Assembly (NCBI GenBank): GCA_009733775.1
Contig: WOGZ01000129.1
Coordinates: 1-64,000 of the forward strand
Direction of reading: 5' to 3'
From: Alectoria sarmentosa
Lineage: Eukaryota > Ascomycota > Lecanoromycetes > Lecanorales > Parmeliaceae
DNA length: 64,000 bases
A model generated the notes under the pieces. The model did no database searches and was not told where the DNA came from. It worked only from the letters and a program-made list of their open reading frames with translations. The position numbers were made by a program, and so were the translations under genes. This document shows, one piece after another, positions 22,267 to 35,219 of the stretch. Position 1 is the first letter of the stretch, and each line of letters opens with the position of its first letter.

Positions 22267-25200
22267 TCAGATACCCAGTCTTTCATTACCAATATAATGA
22301 CTCCCACCAGCACACCTGTACCCCCCCGCCTGCTTAATCCACTGAAAGCCCTGCACACACACCCCCATATTCCTTAACTTATCCTGCACCGCCTTCTCCC
22401 TCTTCTGCGCGATCTGCCGAATCCTCATCCTCTCCAAATCCGCCTTCGCCTTTTCTCGTTCCCGCCTAGCATTCTCCTGCTCTATACGCGCCTCTTCTTG
22501 TCGGCGCTTGAGCTGCTGAGCGTCTGCTTCGTCTCTGGCTTTCTGCTCCCGGAGGCGTTGGAATGCCAGCTCTGCCTGGTGCGCGGTCTCCCATGCGTCG
22601 GAGGCCACGTCTTCTTGGTCCTCGAAAGCCTCGTCAGAGATTTTGGGCTCGGCATTTGCGGCGGCGATGTCGGCTTGGAGTTGGGCCCAGGTCGCGTTGG
22701 AAACGCCGGCGTCTCGTGCGATATTTGGTTCCTGGGGCACGGAGATTCTGCTTTTGCTTTCGACGTCGTCGCTTGCGGCGTCAGGGTCTTGGTGTTCTGT
22801 AGGTTGAGGAGATCCATTTGAAGGCCTGGTGGTCTCGTCGGCTTGGGTCAATGATCCTTCCGTGGGAGGTGGAGGAGGCGGCGGGGCTTGAGACTGATCG
22901 GCTGCTCTTTGAGCGGTCCTAAGCGGGAGCGCTGTAGGAAGATTGGCGCATCGCTCTTGCCTCTCCTTCAACATGGCCTTGGTGAGGTGGAAGACGTCAT
23001 CTTCAGAGACGGCCAATGCACCTGGTGAAGAAGCATTTGCTTTGAAGGCGAACCCCACCAGTGTGTTACCCAGTGTCTTCATGTCTCGGGCGTTTCCCCA
23101 TGAAGGCAGTGTAATGAACTCCTCAATGAGGCCCACCATCTTACCATGGATCTGGCTTTCAGGGTCTGTTAAGGCAGGTGTCTGGATATTCTGTTTCTGG
23201 ATTGCGCGCTCTAGAATCTGTATGCATTGAGTCGGGCTCATATTCTTGAAGGTGATCTCCTCTGGGAAGCGACTGGAAAGACCCGGATTTATAGAGATCA
23301 GCTTATTAATCTCTTGCTCATAACCAGCGAGAATGACGAGGAGTTTGTCCATGTATTTCGGCTTGGTGAGTTGATCCACAAGCTCATTGATCGCTTCGGT
23401 AGCAAAGTTACCTTCTGCGAGTCGATAAGCTTCGTCAATAAAGAGGACTTTGCCTAGAGCCTTGTCGAGCTGTGCTCGGGTTTTGGGGCCAGTTTGTCCG
23501 ATGAATTGGCCAATGAGATCTGACGCGGAGCACTCAACGACTTCGACTTCAGCCAGGAAACCTAAGTCGTAATATATTTGGCCCACCTTTCGAGCTGTTG
23601 TAGTTTTTCCGGTGCCTATATAGCACTCGGTCAGGATGACTAAATTTGGAGTAAATGATAAACATACCCGGGGGGCCTTTGAAGAGGAAATTGGTCGGTA
23701 TCATGCCTCGAGCGTCCAGTCCATTTGCTTTCATGCCCTGTGCAATTTGCTGGTAGCCGCCTAGTTTGGCAATAATGTCTTCGCAGCCCACAACGTCTTC
23801 GAAAAGCTTGTCCAAGTTTGTAGAAGCGTGCGCTCCTCGGTCGTAGTCTGGATCAAAGTCTTGTGGTTCAAAGACTATGTCAGCTGGGTGCTCCGAGGGC
23901 TTTTTGGCGGATTGTCTCAGCTGATGTCGTCCCTTTGCAAGGCCCAGCTGGTTCTCGACCTCGCCAGCATTACCGAAGTTTGGTCGGTTGCGTCCTCGAC
24001 TTAGTATCTCTATAACAACAGCTTTGCCTTCGTCTGTGGCTTCGAGATCTTGGGACTTCAACTTGAAATCCAAAATCTTCAAAAGTTCCTCGTTCGTAAA
24101 GTCTTCGAAACGGAAAGCGTTTTCTATAGCGAACCTAAGAATGGCGGTTAGCGGGTGGTTCTTGTTTTTTTTAAGTCCTCCTGTGCAGGAATCTAAGAAT
24201 AATTCGGACAGTTGAAACATTACAGATGCTGCGAAAACGAAAGGGGAAAATCGGAGGGATATAGCTGTGCTCGGTCTTCCAAAATCACTTGTCACGAGCA
24301 AGACACTAGCGCCGACACTGGCTACAGACCATTCCGCAATGCCTATCTCGACTTTGAGAAATTGCGAAGAGTGCGCCAAGATGGAACACAGCCGCGAAAA
24401 GACGAATATGAGAGAGAAGCTGTAGCAATGACAAATCTGAGAATGGGTTTTGGGCGCATTGCTTTTGGGAAACAAAGAGCTTCGTGTAAACAAAATGGAC
24501 ACAGAGGGTACCTCACCTTCGTGACAGGCCTGGGTTGACGTTCTGGAACATCTCCACCATCTTGTCCTCGTATCCAAGTAATAGAACGCAACGGTCTTCT
24601 CCGGGTACGCTCTGGACCTCGGCGACGATAGTATCAACAATGGCGGTTTTGAAAGAGTCAGTCGAACCCCCGCCACCAGCTGTGCCTGTATAGAGCATGT
24701 ACGCCTCGTCGATGATTAGCACTTTTCCCATCGCGCTTGCCAAGATCGCCTTGGCGTTGGCCTCAGAATGGCCAATGAACTTGCCCATGAAATCTGCGGG
24801 ATTCTTCACGATGACTGAGACGCGGATGGTTAGCGACTATCCATGGAGCTGGGGATCACACATGGCTTTACCAACCTTCGCCGTCACTGAGGATACCTAG
24901 ATCAGCAAGAATTTGGCCGTACAGCTTAGCTACCGACGTCTTGCCAGTTCCTGGCGAGCCAAGAAAGACTCGGTTCAAAGAAACCTCGATGGGAGCCTTC
25001 TCGTTGAGCTCGCGCTGGTAATTGACGCTGATACGGTCAATCATGGCTTTGAGAGACTCCTTGACAGTACCTAGGCCGATCATCTTTTGTAGCTTATCCC
25101 ATGCTGAGCACTTCAAGATGGCTTTGGATGGATCTGGCCCGATAAGATCTACTTTGTAAAGATGGAAATCATCTGGACGAAGTCCCTCTTTGCGCTCACG

Positions 25201-28200
25201 GGTGAGGCGTACAGCTTGGCGGGCAGCGACCGTGGAGTATGTCGTTTCCAGTGCTCTAGCGTTGCCAAAACCTGGACGGCCACGCCCTCTTCCAAGACGC
25301 TTGACGACGATGCGCATGTACAGGCCATTTTTGCCGCCTTCAATCCTCATTTTCCCATGGTATCGTTTCTCGATTCGCTGTTGCAAGATCCACAGCAGCT
25401 CATCATCTTGATAGTCGGCAAATGGCAGAGTGTACGGCACACGGCTCATGAGCCCGGGATTATGCTCGAAAAACTTCTCCATGTTCTTGTTGTAGCCGGC
25501 GAGGATGAAGACGATTTTACCGACATTGTTCTCCATCTCAGCCAGCAAGAAATCCAGTACCTGGCGTCCAGAACTCTGGTTATGTTCTTCTGTTAGTTGA
25601 TACGCTTCGTCCAAGAAAATAGTGCCTCCGCCGGTGCCGAGAACGTCTTCTAGAATCTTTTTAGCGCCAGCAATACCATCATGAGCGAGACGTGCGCCCG
25701 TTGTTTCCACGAAAGTACTGCATGGAAGGGCTCCAAGAGACGCCAGGATTCTGGCATATAGACGAGCGACTGTTGTTTTTCCTGGCAAGCACTGTCATCA
25801 ATTATGCTATAAGTTAGAAAGGAGCTGTAGCTTGGGGGATCCTACCGGTGCCCGGATTCCCAAGAAATGAGACGTTCAAGCGGTCACTTGACACGTCAGC
25901 ATTTTGCCGAAGGCTGACCTCAATTTTGGCTTTAATCTGAAGAATCTGCAGCTTGACTTCCTCCAGTCCAATCATATCCATGACGGAATCAATAGCATCA
26001 TTTCGAGCATTTTCCATGGTCTTCTGACGTTCCCACTCTTCCTTGGCCGGTGATTGGCGCCTATCTGTCCACTTGGGAATTGGTGAATTGGCAGAATCGG
26101 GTGGCTGTGTACCAGGAATATTCGACGGAGTGGGCGAAGCTTGAGTGGGCATGGGATCGGGCTCCTTTCCTGCTGACCCTCCAACACCATTTTGGGCATT
26201 CGGCAGTGGACCAAGAGGCGGAAGTGTCATGGCCTGGGCGTCAGCAAGATCTTTCTCTTTTTGGTGCACTACCGCGGCTCTGTCTCTGGACAATTGGGCA
26301 TCCTTGAGTCTCTGTCTTTCTTCCGCTACCATAGTGTCGAGCTTGGCCATGTACTCAATGTGCTCTTGCTCTTCTCGAGCGCGTTTTTCTTGCCGCCTCA
26401 GCGCTTTCTGCGCTTCTTTCTGCGCCCTCAGAGCCTCCCCTTCACATTTGTTGCACCCACGTGGGGGTTTGTGACATTTCCAGGATCTTTGGTGGCCCTT
26501 TGGGCATTTATCGTCGAGCATATATTCGCATTGTACCTTCGAGTGGTCGAATAATTGATGGCATTGCTGCGGACAGAGGTGAAGACCACAGCTGAGCATG
26601 GTGGTGCTGGATTCATATGAGTACAGTACCGTCACCGTGGTGCAGGACTTGCTCACCATGGCTCTTTGCACCCTCCATCAGGACATTCGATATCGAAATC
26701 ATTGGGCCCACGCAGAAGTGAAGTTGTTTCCGGATGCCGCTCGCATTTCACTGGAAACCCGTCGAAGACGTAGCCGCCGTCCTTGAGTGAGCCCCAGAGC
26801 TTAGTCCACACCACATTCCCTTTGCGAGACTCGAGAAAGGTTTCAGGGTTTCCAATGAGGATCAGACCGTTACGGGCTCTGGACAGGAGGACATTCAGTC
26901 GCTCAGGTGCGGCCATGAATCCAATATCGTGTTTTGAATTACTTCTCGTCAAAGAGGCAATCACAATCTGAGGGAATGATAAGCTCACTGCAAGTGACCG
27001 CGTCTATCAAAGCCGGAGTACTCACATCACTTTCCTCTCCTTGATAATTATCTAGTCAGACGACGGCCATCAAAGTCAGCAGGATGATCATGTTTGCGAG
27101 GATGCGCAGGCGTGTTATTCTAGGGACATCGTAACACGAGAAGAGCGCTTACCAATGGTAGCGAGCCGAATCTTTCGCTGGTTTGATTTTGCGTCCGTAG
27201 CCTGCATTAAACCGGCGCGGACGAGGTCGAACGAGTCAAGGTCATTGAGTATTGGATCATTGTCCTTACCAAGTACCATCTTAAGGAGTTGTAGCTGTCC
27301 TAGATAAGGTGTCAAGACGACAATGTCATCCGTACCATAGCCCTGTTGAGCAAGATAGCGGACGCATTTCAGCACCATGTCAACCTCGAATCGATTTTGC
27401 TTGGACGACATGGAACTCGTGTCATTCCAATTGGCCGAATCTTTGGCGTCGTTTTCTGGTTTACTGTGCGCAACGAAGATCAGGTTCTTCTGAAACCCGC
27501 GAAGGGCCGGGCGACCTTGTGTTTTTGTAGCATCAGTGAGATCCTCATACGTTAGCGAGCGGACAAGTGCGGATATTTCCGGCCGCATACGGTGCTGCTG
27601 GGTTAGTCTCTGATGGGGAAAGTGTTTCAGGATCAGTCGCTCAAACAATGACCTATTGAGGTCGAAGCCGTCGCCCTTTTCCACACTTAGGTTATGATTG
27701 TTAACCTTAGGTCGCAACTGCTTGTGATCACCAATAAGTACCAATTGCTGCGTTTGTGGTCCAATGGAAGTCAAAATATGGGATTCCAAGATCTCACCAG
27801 CTTCTTCGACCAACACAACGTCTCGGGAAGCTGCCTGTAGCTCTTGCACGTACTTGGCTGCGGCTGTAGTTGTGCATGCAATAATTCGTCTGGAGCCTAT
27901 CACTTGGGTCTTTCCCTTCTTGAACATCTGTTCTAGCTTGCCTTGAAATTCGTTGTATTGTTCGGCAATGGCGTAGAGCCTAGAAACGTTTTCTCTGAGA
28001 ATGGCAATTTTCCACGAGGAGAGCGAAGTCTGCCTGGCTGGCACAGTCATCGCCCATATATGCTGCACATGTTCGGGTACTTCCTCCGAAAAAATGCCAG
28101 CGTCTCGGCCATTCGACCACTGGTCGAACAGATATGAGCCATCAATTGGTCTACCATCGCGACCGACCCTCACAGATCCGTCGTCTGCGTCCGGTACGAC

Positions 28201-30115
28201 AAAAGCCTCGTAAAAATCTGCACCACCAGGTAGAAAGTCAAGATATTCCATTACGTCCCCAGCACGCAGCTTGGTGGACTTGTATCGATCAAACGCTTGG
28301 ACCAAGCGGTTCGCTTGGGCGTTTGTTTTTGCTTTGAGGTCGTTGATGATTCTCCAAGAAGATTGTGTGAGCTGGTTTGCAGTGGGTTGATCATACAAAG
28401 CCATGCATTTGGTTCGCGCAGTAGACTTTCCTCCAAGCCGCACCATTTGGTCGGACGGAATCCCAATGTCGAGTAGGTCTTCAAGAAATTGATCTAGAGC
28501 GTGATTGGTGAAACATACCACAAGGATCACTTTCTGCGTGAATCGATAGATAGACTTGGCGATCAACGCTCCGATAAATGATTTTCCGGTTCCTTCAGTC
28601 TCGTTAGGCTTGACCGGGGCCAATGTCTGATGACCACTTACCGGGTGGACCCTGTATCAAGCTCACTCGCTGTTTCAAACCCGTCAATACAGATTTCATC
28701 TGGGATTCATCCAATCGTATTGGTTTCTCGGTTTGTAAGAGCCCTTGGATATCTTGCGACGGGTCGCTTTCGAGACTATCGATCAACGCCATCGGCGCAT
28801 GTTGAGGCTGAGTCAAGACACTTTCAGGACTCCAAAGCAGGAGTTCATCTACAAGCGGCATGTCCCGGAGGCCTTGGAGTCCTCTCAATATTGGTTCATA
28901 CGCGAAAACCGCCGCATCTATCTGGACCAGCTTCACATGCTGCGCAGTCTTTAGTTTAAGTAGTGAGGTAGAAGTACTTTCTTTGCCCACGAGTTGTAAC
29001 GTAATTATTGGAGGCTTCTGGGCCAGCTGATCAATGTCTCGATGAATGGTTGGGAACGCGACGATTTCCCCGTCCACAATCAAGCATGCTATAGATTGAT
29101 GCTTAAAAATGTTGCGATCGGCAATGAAGAAGTCTTTGCGCTTTTCAGTCTTCAATTTGACGAGTTGAGGAAGGTCCGAAATGCACTGAAGCCGCAACCC
29201 CCAGGGCAGGCGTTTCCTGGCTTCTCCACAATCAACATCAACAAGTTTAAACCCTTCCACAATTATACCTCTGTGGCGGCCTTTCTTCGTCCCAGAAATG
29301 ATCAGGAGCTCGTCTCGCATCTCCGCTAGCATGTCCTCACGAAGGAGCCGAAACTGATTGTCGAGGTGGATAGCCAGGCGCTTGTCTTCAGTAACTGGAT
29401 CTTCCAATGCCTCAGCGAGACGAAGGAATGGCGGTTCTACCGAGCGGATTTCATCGGCCGTGGGATGAATAGCAACCTCACGATAGTCTACGAAGTCGTT
29501 GTCATGTCGTCCTCCTGGACCTTGTTCATCGCGGTCGAGGTCGGGTGTATTGAGGCTGGAGAGGACGTGTTTGATCTTCTGACCCATATTTCGTATATCG
29601 GAAGATGGAGAATCAAGGAACAAGGCTTGGATTGTGATGTCTTCTGCAACGGCACGATACGGACCGACATCTTCAAGAGGTAAGTAAAGCAACTGGTAAA
29701 GAAGCCATCCGAAACACTGCTGGGCAGCTGATTCTAGGAGACCATCGCGGAAAGACTGTAAGAAGGCGTTCCAGAAGATAGGCGGTTTCGCCACGTGCAC
29801 AACGACCCGCCGTATGTAATCTCCTCCAAGAATGGTGCTTAGATCAGGGTCTTGAATGTACCGAAGTAAGGTTGTGGCAGGTCCGTTATGAAAAGAAATA
29901 GAAGGATTCAATCGCAGGCACGTTTGCACGGCTGAAAGACCTGCTGAGCTTGATATGACCTTTTCGATGCACGAAGGGGGATCATGCTGATCACACACAG
30001 CTTCGATAAATCTGCTCCCGTCCTTGGCTGATTTCAAAGACTGATCTCCTTGCAGGACTGAATTGAAGAACGTTGCGAGTCTCCCCGATCGAACGGTGGA
30101 CGACGGTGAGAGCAT
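22267..30115 (-). CDS. NFX1-type zinc-finger SF1 helicase fused to three CbxX-type AAA modules
   Basis: Nine exons are inferred: 30115-28642, 28592-27153, 27051-27026, 26967-26657, 26606-25846, 25781-24876, 24814-24517, about 24134-23668 and 23615-22267. They total 7,032 nt, or 2,343 residues, in perfect frame. The helicase is ZNFX1/Hrr1-like SF1. Its P-loop QGPPGTGKS lies near residue 488, LVEEAGE near 752, then LIGDHKQLRP, HRMRPE, TIDNYQGEESD and LNVLLSRARN. A Cys/His NF-X1 segment follows at about 1076-1135 (CPDGGCKEPCTTMLSCGLH…CHQ…CPKGH…CHKPPRGCNKC), then a charged coiled coil. Three CbxX/CfqX-type AAA ATPases have P-loops GNPGTGKTT near 1335, GSPGTGKTS near 1612 and GPPGTGKTT near 1892, each with an IDEAY- or LDEAY-type Walker B. 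The tail is coiled coil plus a conserved GVCVQGFQWIKQAGGYRCAGG end. Relatives act in RNAi and heterochromatin (Hrr1) or antiviral RNA sensing (ZNFX1); the role of the AAA array is unknown. The 382-nt intron 7 is unusually long. Confidence 0.92.
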
Positions 30116-30911
30116 TGCAAAGCTTCAACAGGCGGTGTGAACTGTACATATGAGTTGAGGAAAAGATGGGAGACCTCTGCCACATGAGTGAGAGTAGACA
30201 GTATACAGATAATGTCCGAGTCCTCTATTTTATAGATGGACACCTTCAGAAGGTTCGAGGAAAGGAAGGAGAAAAAGGTTGGGCATGAATGGAGGTAGGC
30301 AGCAAAGTGGACAAGGTCAGCCTTGTCTGGACCGCTGCATGAAGCCGAGCAAGCCATCGTACCGGTAACGAATCAGGACATGCATAGACGCGGTGGTGGC
30401 GGAGACGCGACCAATCAAACATTGCAATTGCATGTTCCAAGGCAAACAGATGGAGAAACCTGTGTTCACTTTGCGATGAAATGATTTGGTAGCTAATCGA
30501 CGAATTAGAATAGGTCTACACAAAACTCTTGAGCTTGAGATGGGGGAGAGTACTGCGCATAGTCGGAGGCAATCAGAAATCTTGGTGGATTTTGCAGGGA
30601 AAGTCTGCCGCATGCAGACACGCTAGACTAACTCGAATGGTGCTAGCGTCATTGTGAGGCTATGCATCTCATCCTGCTCTGATTTCTACATGTTCGTCCT
30701 TTCCCCCCAAAACTGCCAAGGGCGGAGAGGTTTGGAAATGTACGATAAGAACTAGATTGTTCTGCGCCGAATATCTGGAGAGATGTGCTCAAGCTCCAAT
30801 AGAAGCAAGCCAAGAATCTAACGAGGGTATCAAACTCGAGAAGATATCACAGAAAGCTAACGCCCTTGAACATACATAAATCATGCACCTGTCTCCGTAA
30901 CGTACCACAAT
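30116..30911. other. Intergenic, no gene seen
   Basis: About 800 bp between the helicase start and the 3' end of the next minus-strand gene. It should hold the helicase promoter. Short minus-strand frames here overlap the helicase 5' region and look like chance ORFs. Confidence 0.45.
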
Positions 30912-32239
30912 TCACACTGCCCAGCTCCCAAAATAGGTAGTCCCCCAGCCTTGAAAGACGCCGTCGTTCCATCCAATCATCGCCCCTCGAAGTCCCGCCG
31001 TTCCCAGCTCCCCTTCATACACCGTCACTGCTCCCGCATCGGTTACGATCCACACCTTCTCCGAGATCCCAGGAGGCAGTATGGTACTGTACACAACTCC
31101 AAAGACCAGGATCAATCCCAGCACCGCTACGCCGCTGAACATGGTAAACCACGGCCTCCGCATCTTGATGCCGCGCCATCTGGTGCCGCTGTGCACGGTT
31201 GCGAGAATGCAAATGTCCACCAGCTCCAGCGCAATTGAAATTCCCGTGCCGGCGACCGTGGCTTTCAGCCAGGCCATCTGCTGGTTGCCGGGGATGAGGA
31301 TGCAGCCGACGCCCTTTGCAAAGGTCTGCAGGATCGGCCAGACGTTGCAGTTGCCGTCGAGCACGGCGACGCCGAAGGGTTGGAAAATGGGACTGCACCA
31401 GGACACGGAGGGGGCGGACTGCCTCGCGGCGTTGACGGCATGGTGGAGGCCGAGGAATTGGAGGGCAAAGACGGAGATTAGGAGGAGGGCGGATGTGAGG
31501 GCGATGTAGAGGGGTTTGGAGGTGAAGAGAGGCGGGTGGGTGGAGTTGGTGGGTAAAGCGGTGGGTATGGTGTGGCTTACGGTACGCGAGGCTACGAGGA
31601 CGGTTCCTTCGGGATCAGCGCTTTTGTTGGGTTCTTCGTCGCGGAGGAAAAACTCTTCAGATGATTTTACTCGGGGAGGCGTGATGGTGCGCTTCAGTCG
31701 AGTGAGAAGCTCGTAGTCCTCGACGATGAGGAAGAGCACTTGCGCCATGCTGCCGGCGTCGATGACTAGTAAGAGCGGCGTCCAGGTGAGGATCTTTTCG
31801 GAGCGAAACTTGGTGGATGCAAAGGCTTGAGCTGTGATGGCAATGGTGAAGACGGTGGCGCCGAGGCACCATGTCTGCACGGATTCCCATTTGACGACGC
31901 GGATGATCACGACGGGTATGTGGACTAGGAGGATGACGATGCTGTAGACCCATGGGACAAGGGCACCGCCTGACCGAGGTTCAATTAGTACCGCCGGTGT
32001 TCCCCGGTTGTACGATGATGGAGGCGGTGGAAGTACGCACCAATGTCAGGACGTAGGTAGGAGGGGCCTTGAAATTGCCGGATGGGCTGGTCTACCGCCT
32101 GGGCCCATGTGATATTGGAGGACGTGGTGACGGTGTCGTTGAGATGCAGTGGGCATAAATCAAGAGACGAGGCGATGCACGCATCGAAGAAGGAAAACAA
32201 GGAGACGGCGACGAGAGTTCGAGTGCAAATCCAGGGCAT
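30912..32239 (-). CDS. Multi-pass membrane protein with signal peptide, function unknown
   Basis: Two exons: 32239-32041 and 31969-30912, separated by a 71-nt intron, giving about 418 residues. The ATG at 32239 opens a signal peptide (MPWICTRTLVAVSLFSFFDA). A short lumenal or extracellular segment follows, with an N-glycosylation sequon (SNITWAQAVDQPIRQF). About six hydrophobic segments come next: ALVPWVYSIVILLVHIPVVI, a second near TWCLGATVFTIAITAQAF, LLLVIDAGSMAQVLFLIV, IALTSALLLISVFALQFLG, ATVAGTGISIALELVDICIL and FSGVAVLGLILVFGVVYS. A hydrophilic loop of about 50 residues separates TM3 and TM4. The join at Gly (DIG|GALVPW) keeps the frame and removes stops. I do not recognise the family; a transporter or receptor is not claimed. 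Confidence 0.8.
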
Positions 32240-34676
32240 AATCGAAAAGTGACGTTGGACTGACTGGGAGAAGAGACGAGGCAAGATGAGATGAAGGAGA
32301 TGGAATACAGGGTTGAGACGCGGGTTTTATTCTTTCGACCACGGTCTGCGCCACACTGACCGATCAATTCTTATCTTGACCGGTTTGAAAAGTAGTACCA
32401 AAACGTTTTTGTGACTCGAAACATTCGGTAGCCTGGTGCTAAGCATCGAGTCCTGCCAGGTGAACGTGAAGGCGGCCAAAAAGAGGGGTTCTAGACTCTA
32501 ATACAGTACTTAGAGCGAGGCTGAGATCTGACAACAATTGGTGGCTTGCAAATAGTTTAGCGCGAACGGATGTCACTGGACTTGAATAGGTAGCAAGGTA
32601 TCATTCAAATGAGGAAAAAGGAACTCGACCGTCCTGTTGCCCATGAAGCATGAGCCGCATTGATGGAGGATGCTGGGATGACCCGTAGGATTCAGCTTTC
32701 TTTGCTAGAAGACCCTGAGGAAAGTCTGCTAGGAGATCAATAAAGAGGACAGATAATGGAAATGGGAGATGCCAAGTGGGCACCAGCAGTCGCGCTCATC
32801 TATCACAACAAAGTCAACGCTGTCGTAAGGACTGGAAGATTGAAGTGACGGCGACGACAGCCAAACGAGGCACCAGACGAGGAGAGGTGGCAGGAGAGTT
32901 AGCCTGCGTGGCTGAGCTCAGCCACAGTCCGAGCGTTTATTTCTCTTGGCGAACTCGATCTGTACCCTACTTTAATTTCGGCAGGCAACTCGCATCGAGC
33001 TGCCTGTCTAGCGAGCTCGGCAGAAGGCTTTTCAAATTCGTCGTAGTATATATGTTGTAGGCGAGCTGATGCTCATCCACGAGAAACGAAATCACAGATC
33101 TCATGATGAAACCCTTCTCCCGGTTAGCATCACATCTGGGAAAGTCCTGAGATATATGATGTGCTCGCTTCACGAGCGCAATGGGCTGGGGATTACTCCT
33201 TGTGAGACAGCATGTGCTATTATAGCAATACCCTTTTGCTGCCCTCAGAGCCTGAGGCATAACAGATGGTTTGTTGAGATCGTCAGCTAGGCAGCTCAAG
33301 CCAATCCCTTAATTTTTTGACTCGAACGCCTATAAGTATCTTCTGGCTTGAACATTGGCTCGAACATGAGGCATCGTAATTTTTGGCATCCAGTCTTCAT
33401 TTTTTCTCGCGCTAGACAACAGGGCTAAGGTAGAGAACATGGTCAAATGCAAAGGCTGACATCAATCTTCCAAATCGGCTATTCTCTTGTAGACGTCGGA
33501 CTCGCCTAGGTAAGAATGTTCCTCTGATGAAAGTAAACAAGCGAATTACCCAGTTTAATTCCCGCTTTGATATCACTCCCCCGGATCCGCGTCATGACTG
33601 GACAGTGCACAGTGATGGGTTTGTCCGGAAGTAGGACTTTGAAGTTGGTTAAATTGAAAGCAACAAACATTACCAAGGTGGCTGTTACCGATATGAAGAT
33701 TGAGAGCGCACAAGATTGTTACTTGTTCGTCCAGTATTTTGAGAAACATGACATTGTGGAGGAGATGCAAGGACCCGGATGGGGATCTGTTCTCACGACA
33801 GTATGCTGTCCAAAAAGCCTGGTTCTATCATTGTCACTCGACCGCAACCGGCAGCCGTAAAACTGATTCTCAATCTTGACTGATGAGAGTGGAGGTAAAA
33901 GATTCCATCTCTTTATATCGATAAGAGGGTAATAGATACTTCCCTCGCGAATCCAGTAAAGCCGGACATATTATCAATGGTGTTCTACAGACCGGAAATG
34001 TAATATCAGACACTAATGAAAGATGAGTTCTACCTGAGACACTCTTGAGTAGTGAGTAAGAATATGCGTACGGAGCTTGTGCAGCCGCAGGGAAGAAGAG
34101 AAAAAGAGGTTAACAAAACCTCCACTGTCACGTATCAGTTTGAGACAATGCTGTCCATATCCGGAGAACAAAAGTCACAGGCGTCGGCTCAAAGTCCAGC
34201 GTGTTGGAGGAAAGAAAGTCAGCAACTGGAATTACGTTCTAGCTTATGAAATCAGCTCATAGATACGGATAGGAGGCGCCTGTCAGACCGTCCTAGATCA
34301 TTCCATGCATGTTCCTTTCGTCTGATGTTTGCCATGCAGCTTCGCCAAGTAGTCCTTTGTTAGCTATGTGGCCTTATTATACCCACGGACCCCCCTCCCA
34401 GATAGATCCTACATCCTTCCTATCATTCATCCACACTGCACCTGCTTTGAGCGCCGTCGATGCCATGTCGCAAGGCCGCCTTGTCTCAACATCAAGTCAA
34501 AAGAGCTACAGTACAGAACGTCGCCCCACTGATCTTGTGACTCTAGTTGGGAAGCGGTCCTGTGGCGCTTTGTTACTCCCGCAATCCGGGGTGTGAGGCG
34601 TCCAGATGTTCGAAGCCAACCCCTTGCATGGTGTTCGAATGAGGCAACGGCAACTCTCCGCTGGCTCTGTACATCG
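32240..34676. other. Long intergenic region, no supportable gene
   Basis: About 2.4 kb with normal composition. Only short frames are present (the longest about 97-110 codons, at 32967-33299 minus and 33567-33860 plus). None shows a motif, and none can be joined to another with good splice sites. Confidence 0.45.
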
Positions 34677-35219
34677 CTAGACACTGGCAAGGCCGGCCAC
34701 GGTTGTACCATACCAGCATGAATAATCTGGACCAGTGCCGCGATTCTGCCACCATGATCTGAGAAGATCTTTCGGCTGCGTGTCAGACAGCCCGTTGTAC
34801 TCTGAGTGCAGAAAGCGGTTCACTGTGGTGATTCTGCCGTGACGTTCTTGGAAATCATTCAGTATGTTTTGCAAACCTCGATAGATATCAGCTACGACTT
34901 GGTCATTTGACCCGTGCAGAACATTTGCCTTACTTTCTAGTGTCATTGACATATTTGATCGGAGTGTGTAATTGTTTTTATCAACTCTCCACAATAGCAA
35001 AGCATCAGGGATTGGTGTATCTACTGGCACCTCGTGAGCAATGACTGAAATAAGGGCCGGAAGAGGGCTTCTTGCTTTTAGGAATCTGGCAGACGTAAGT
35101 TTGTGTATCAGCACGATTATACCGAAGTTCTTCGAGCCAGAAAGATTAAACTCTGATTGTCCCAGCCAACGAGAGAGGCGCCATTGTCCGCTGATTTCAA
35201 ACTTCAGTGAATCGGCCAT
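34677..35219 (-). CDS. Hypothetical protein
   Basis: A 180-codon frame from an ATG with balanced composition and no signal peptide or membrane segment. The N-terminal half has a hydrophobic beta-like run (FGIIVLIHKLTSARFL, PALISVIAHEVPV). The C-terminal half looks helical and is followed by a Trp-rich tail (LLRSWWQNRGTGPDYSCWYG). Further exons on either side are possible but could not be placed. Not recognised. Confidence 0.4.
   Translation of the reverse strand: MADSLKFEISGQWRLSRWLGQSEFNLSGSKNFGIIVLIHKLTSARFLKARSPLPALISVIAHEVPVDTPIPDALLLWRVDKNNYTLRSNMSMTLESKANVLHGSNDQVVADIYRGLQNILNDFQERHGRITTVNRFLHSEYNGLSDTQPKDLLRSWWQNRGTGPDYSCWYGTTVAGLASV

Noticed and set aside
23549..24676. 375-codon minus-strand ORF read as a separate protein
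   Set aside because: It fuses an out-of-frame part of exon 7, the 382-nt intron and exon 8. Only its second half is real coding sequence of the helicase/AAA gene.
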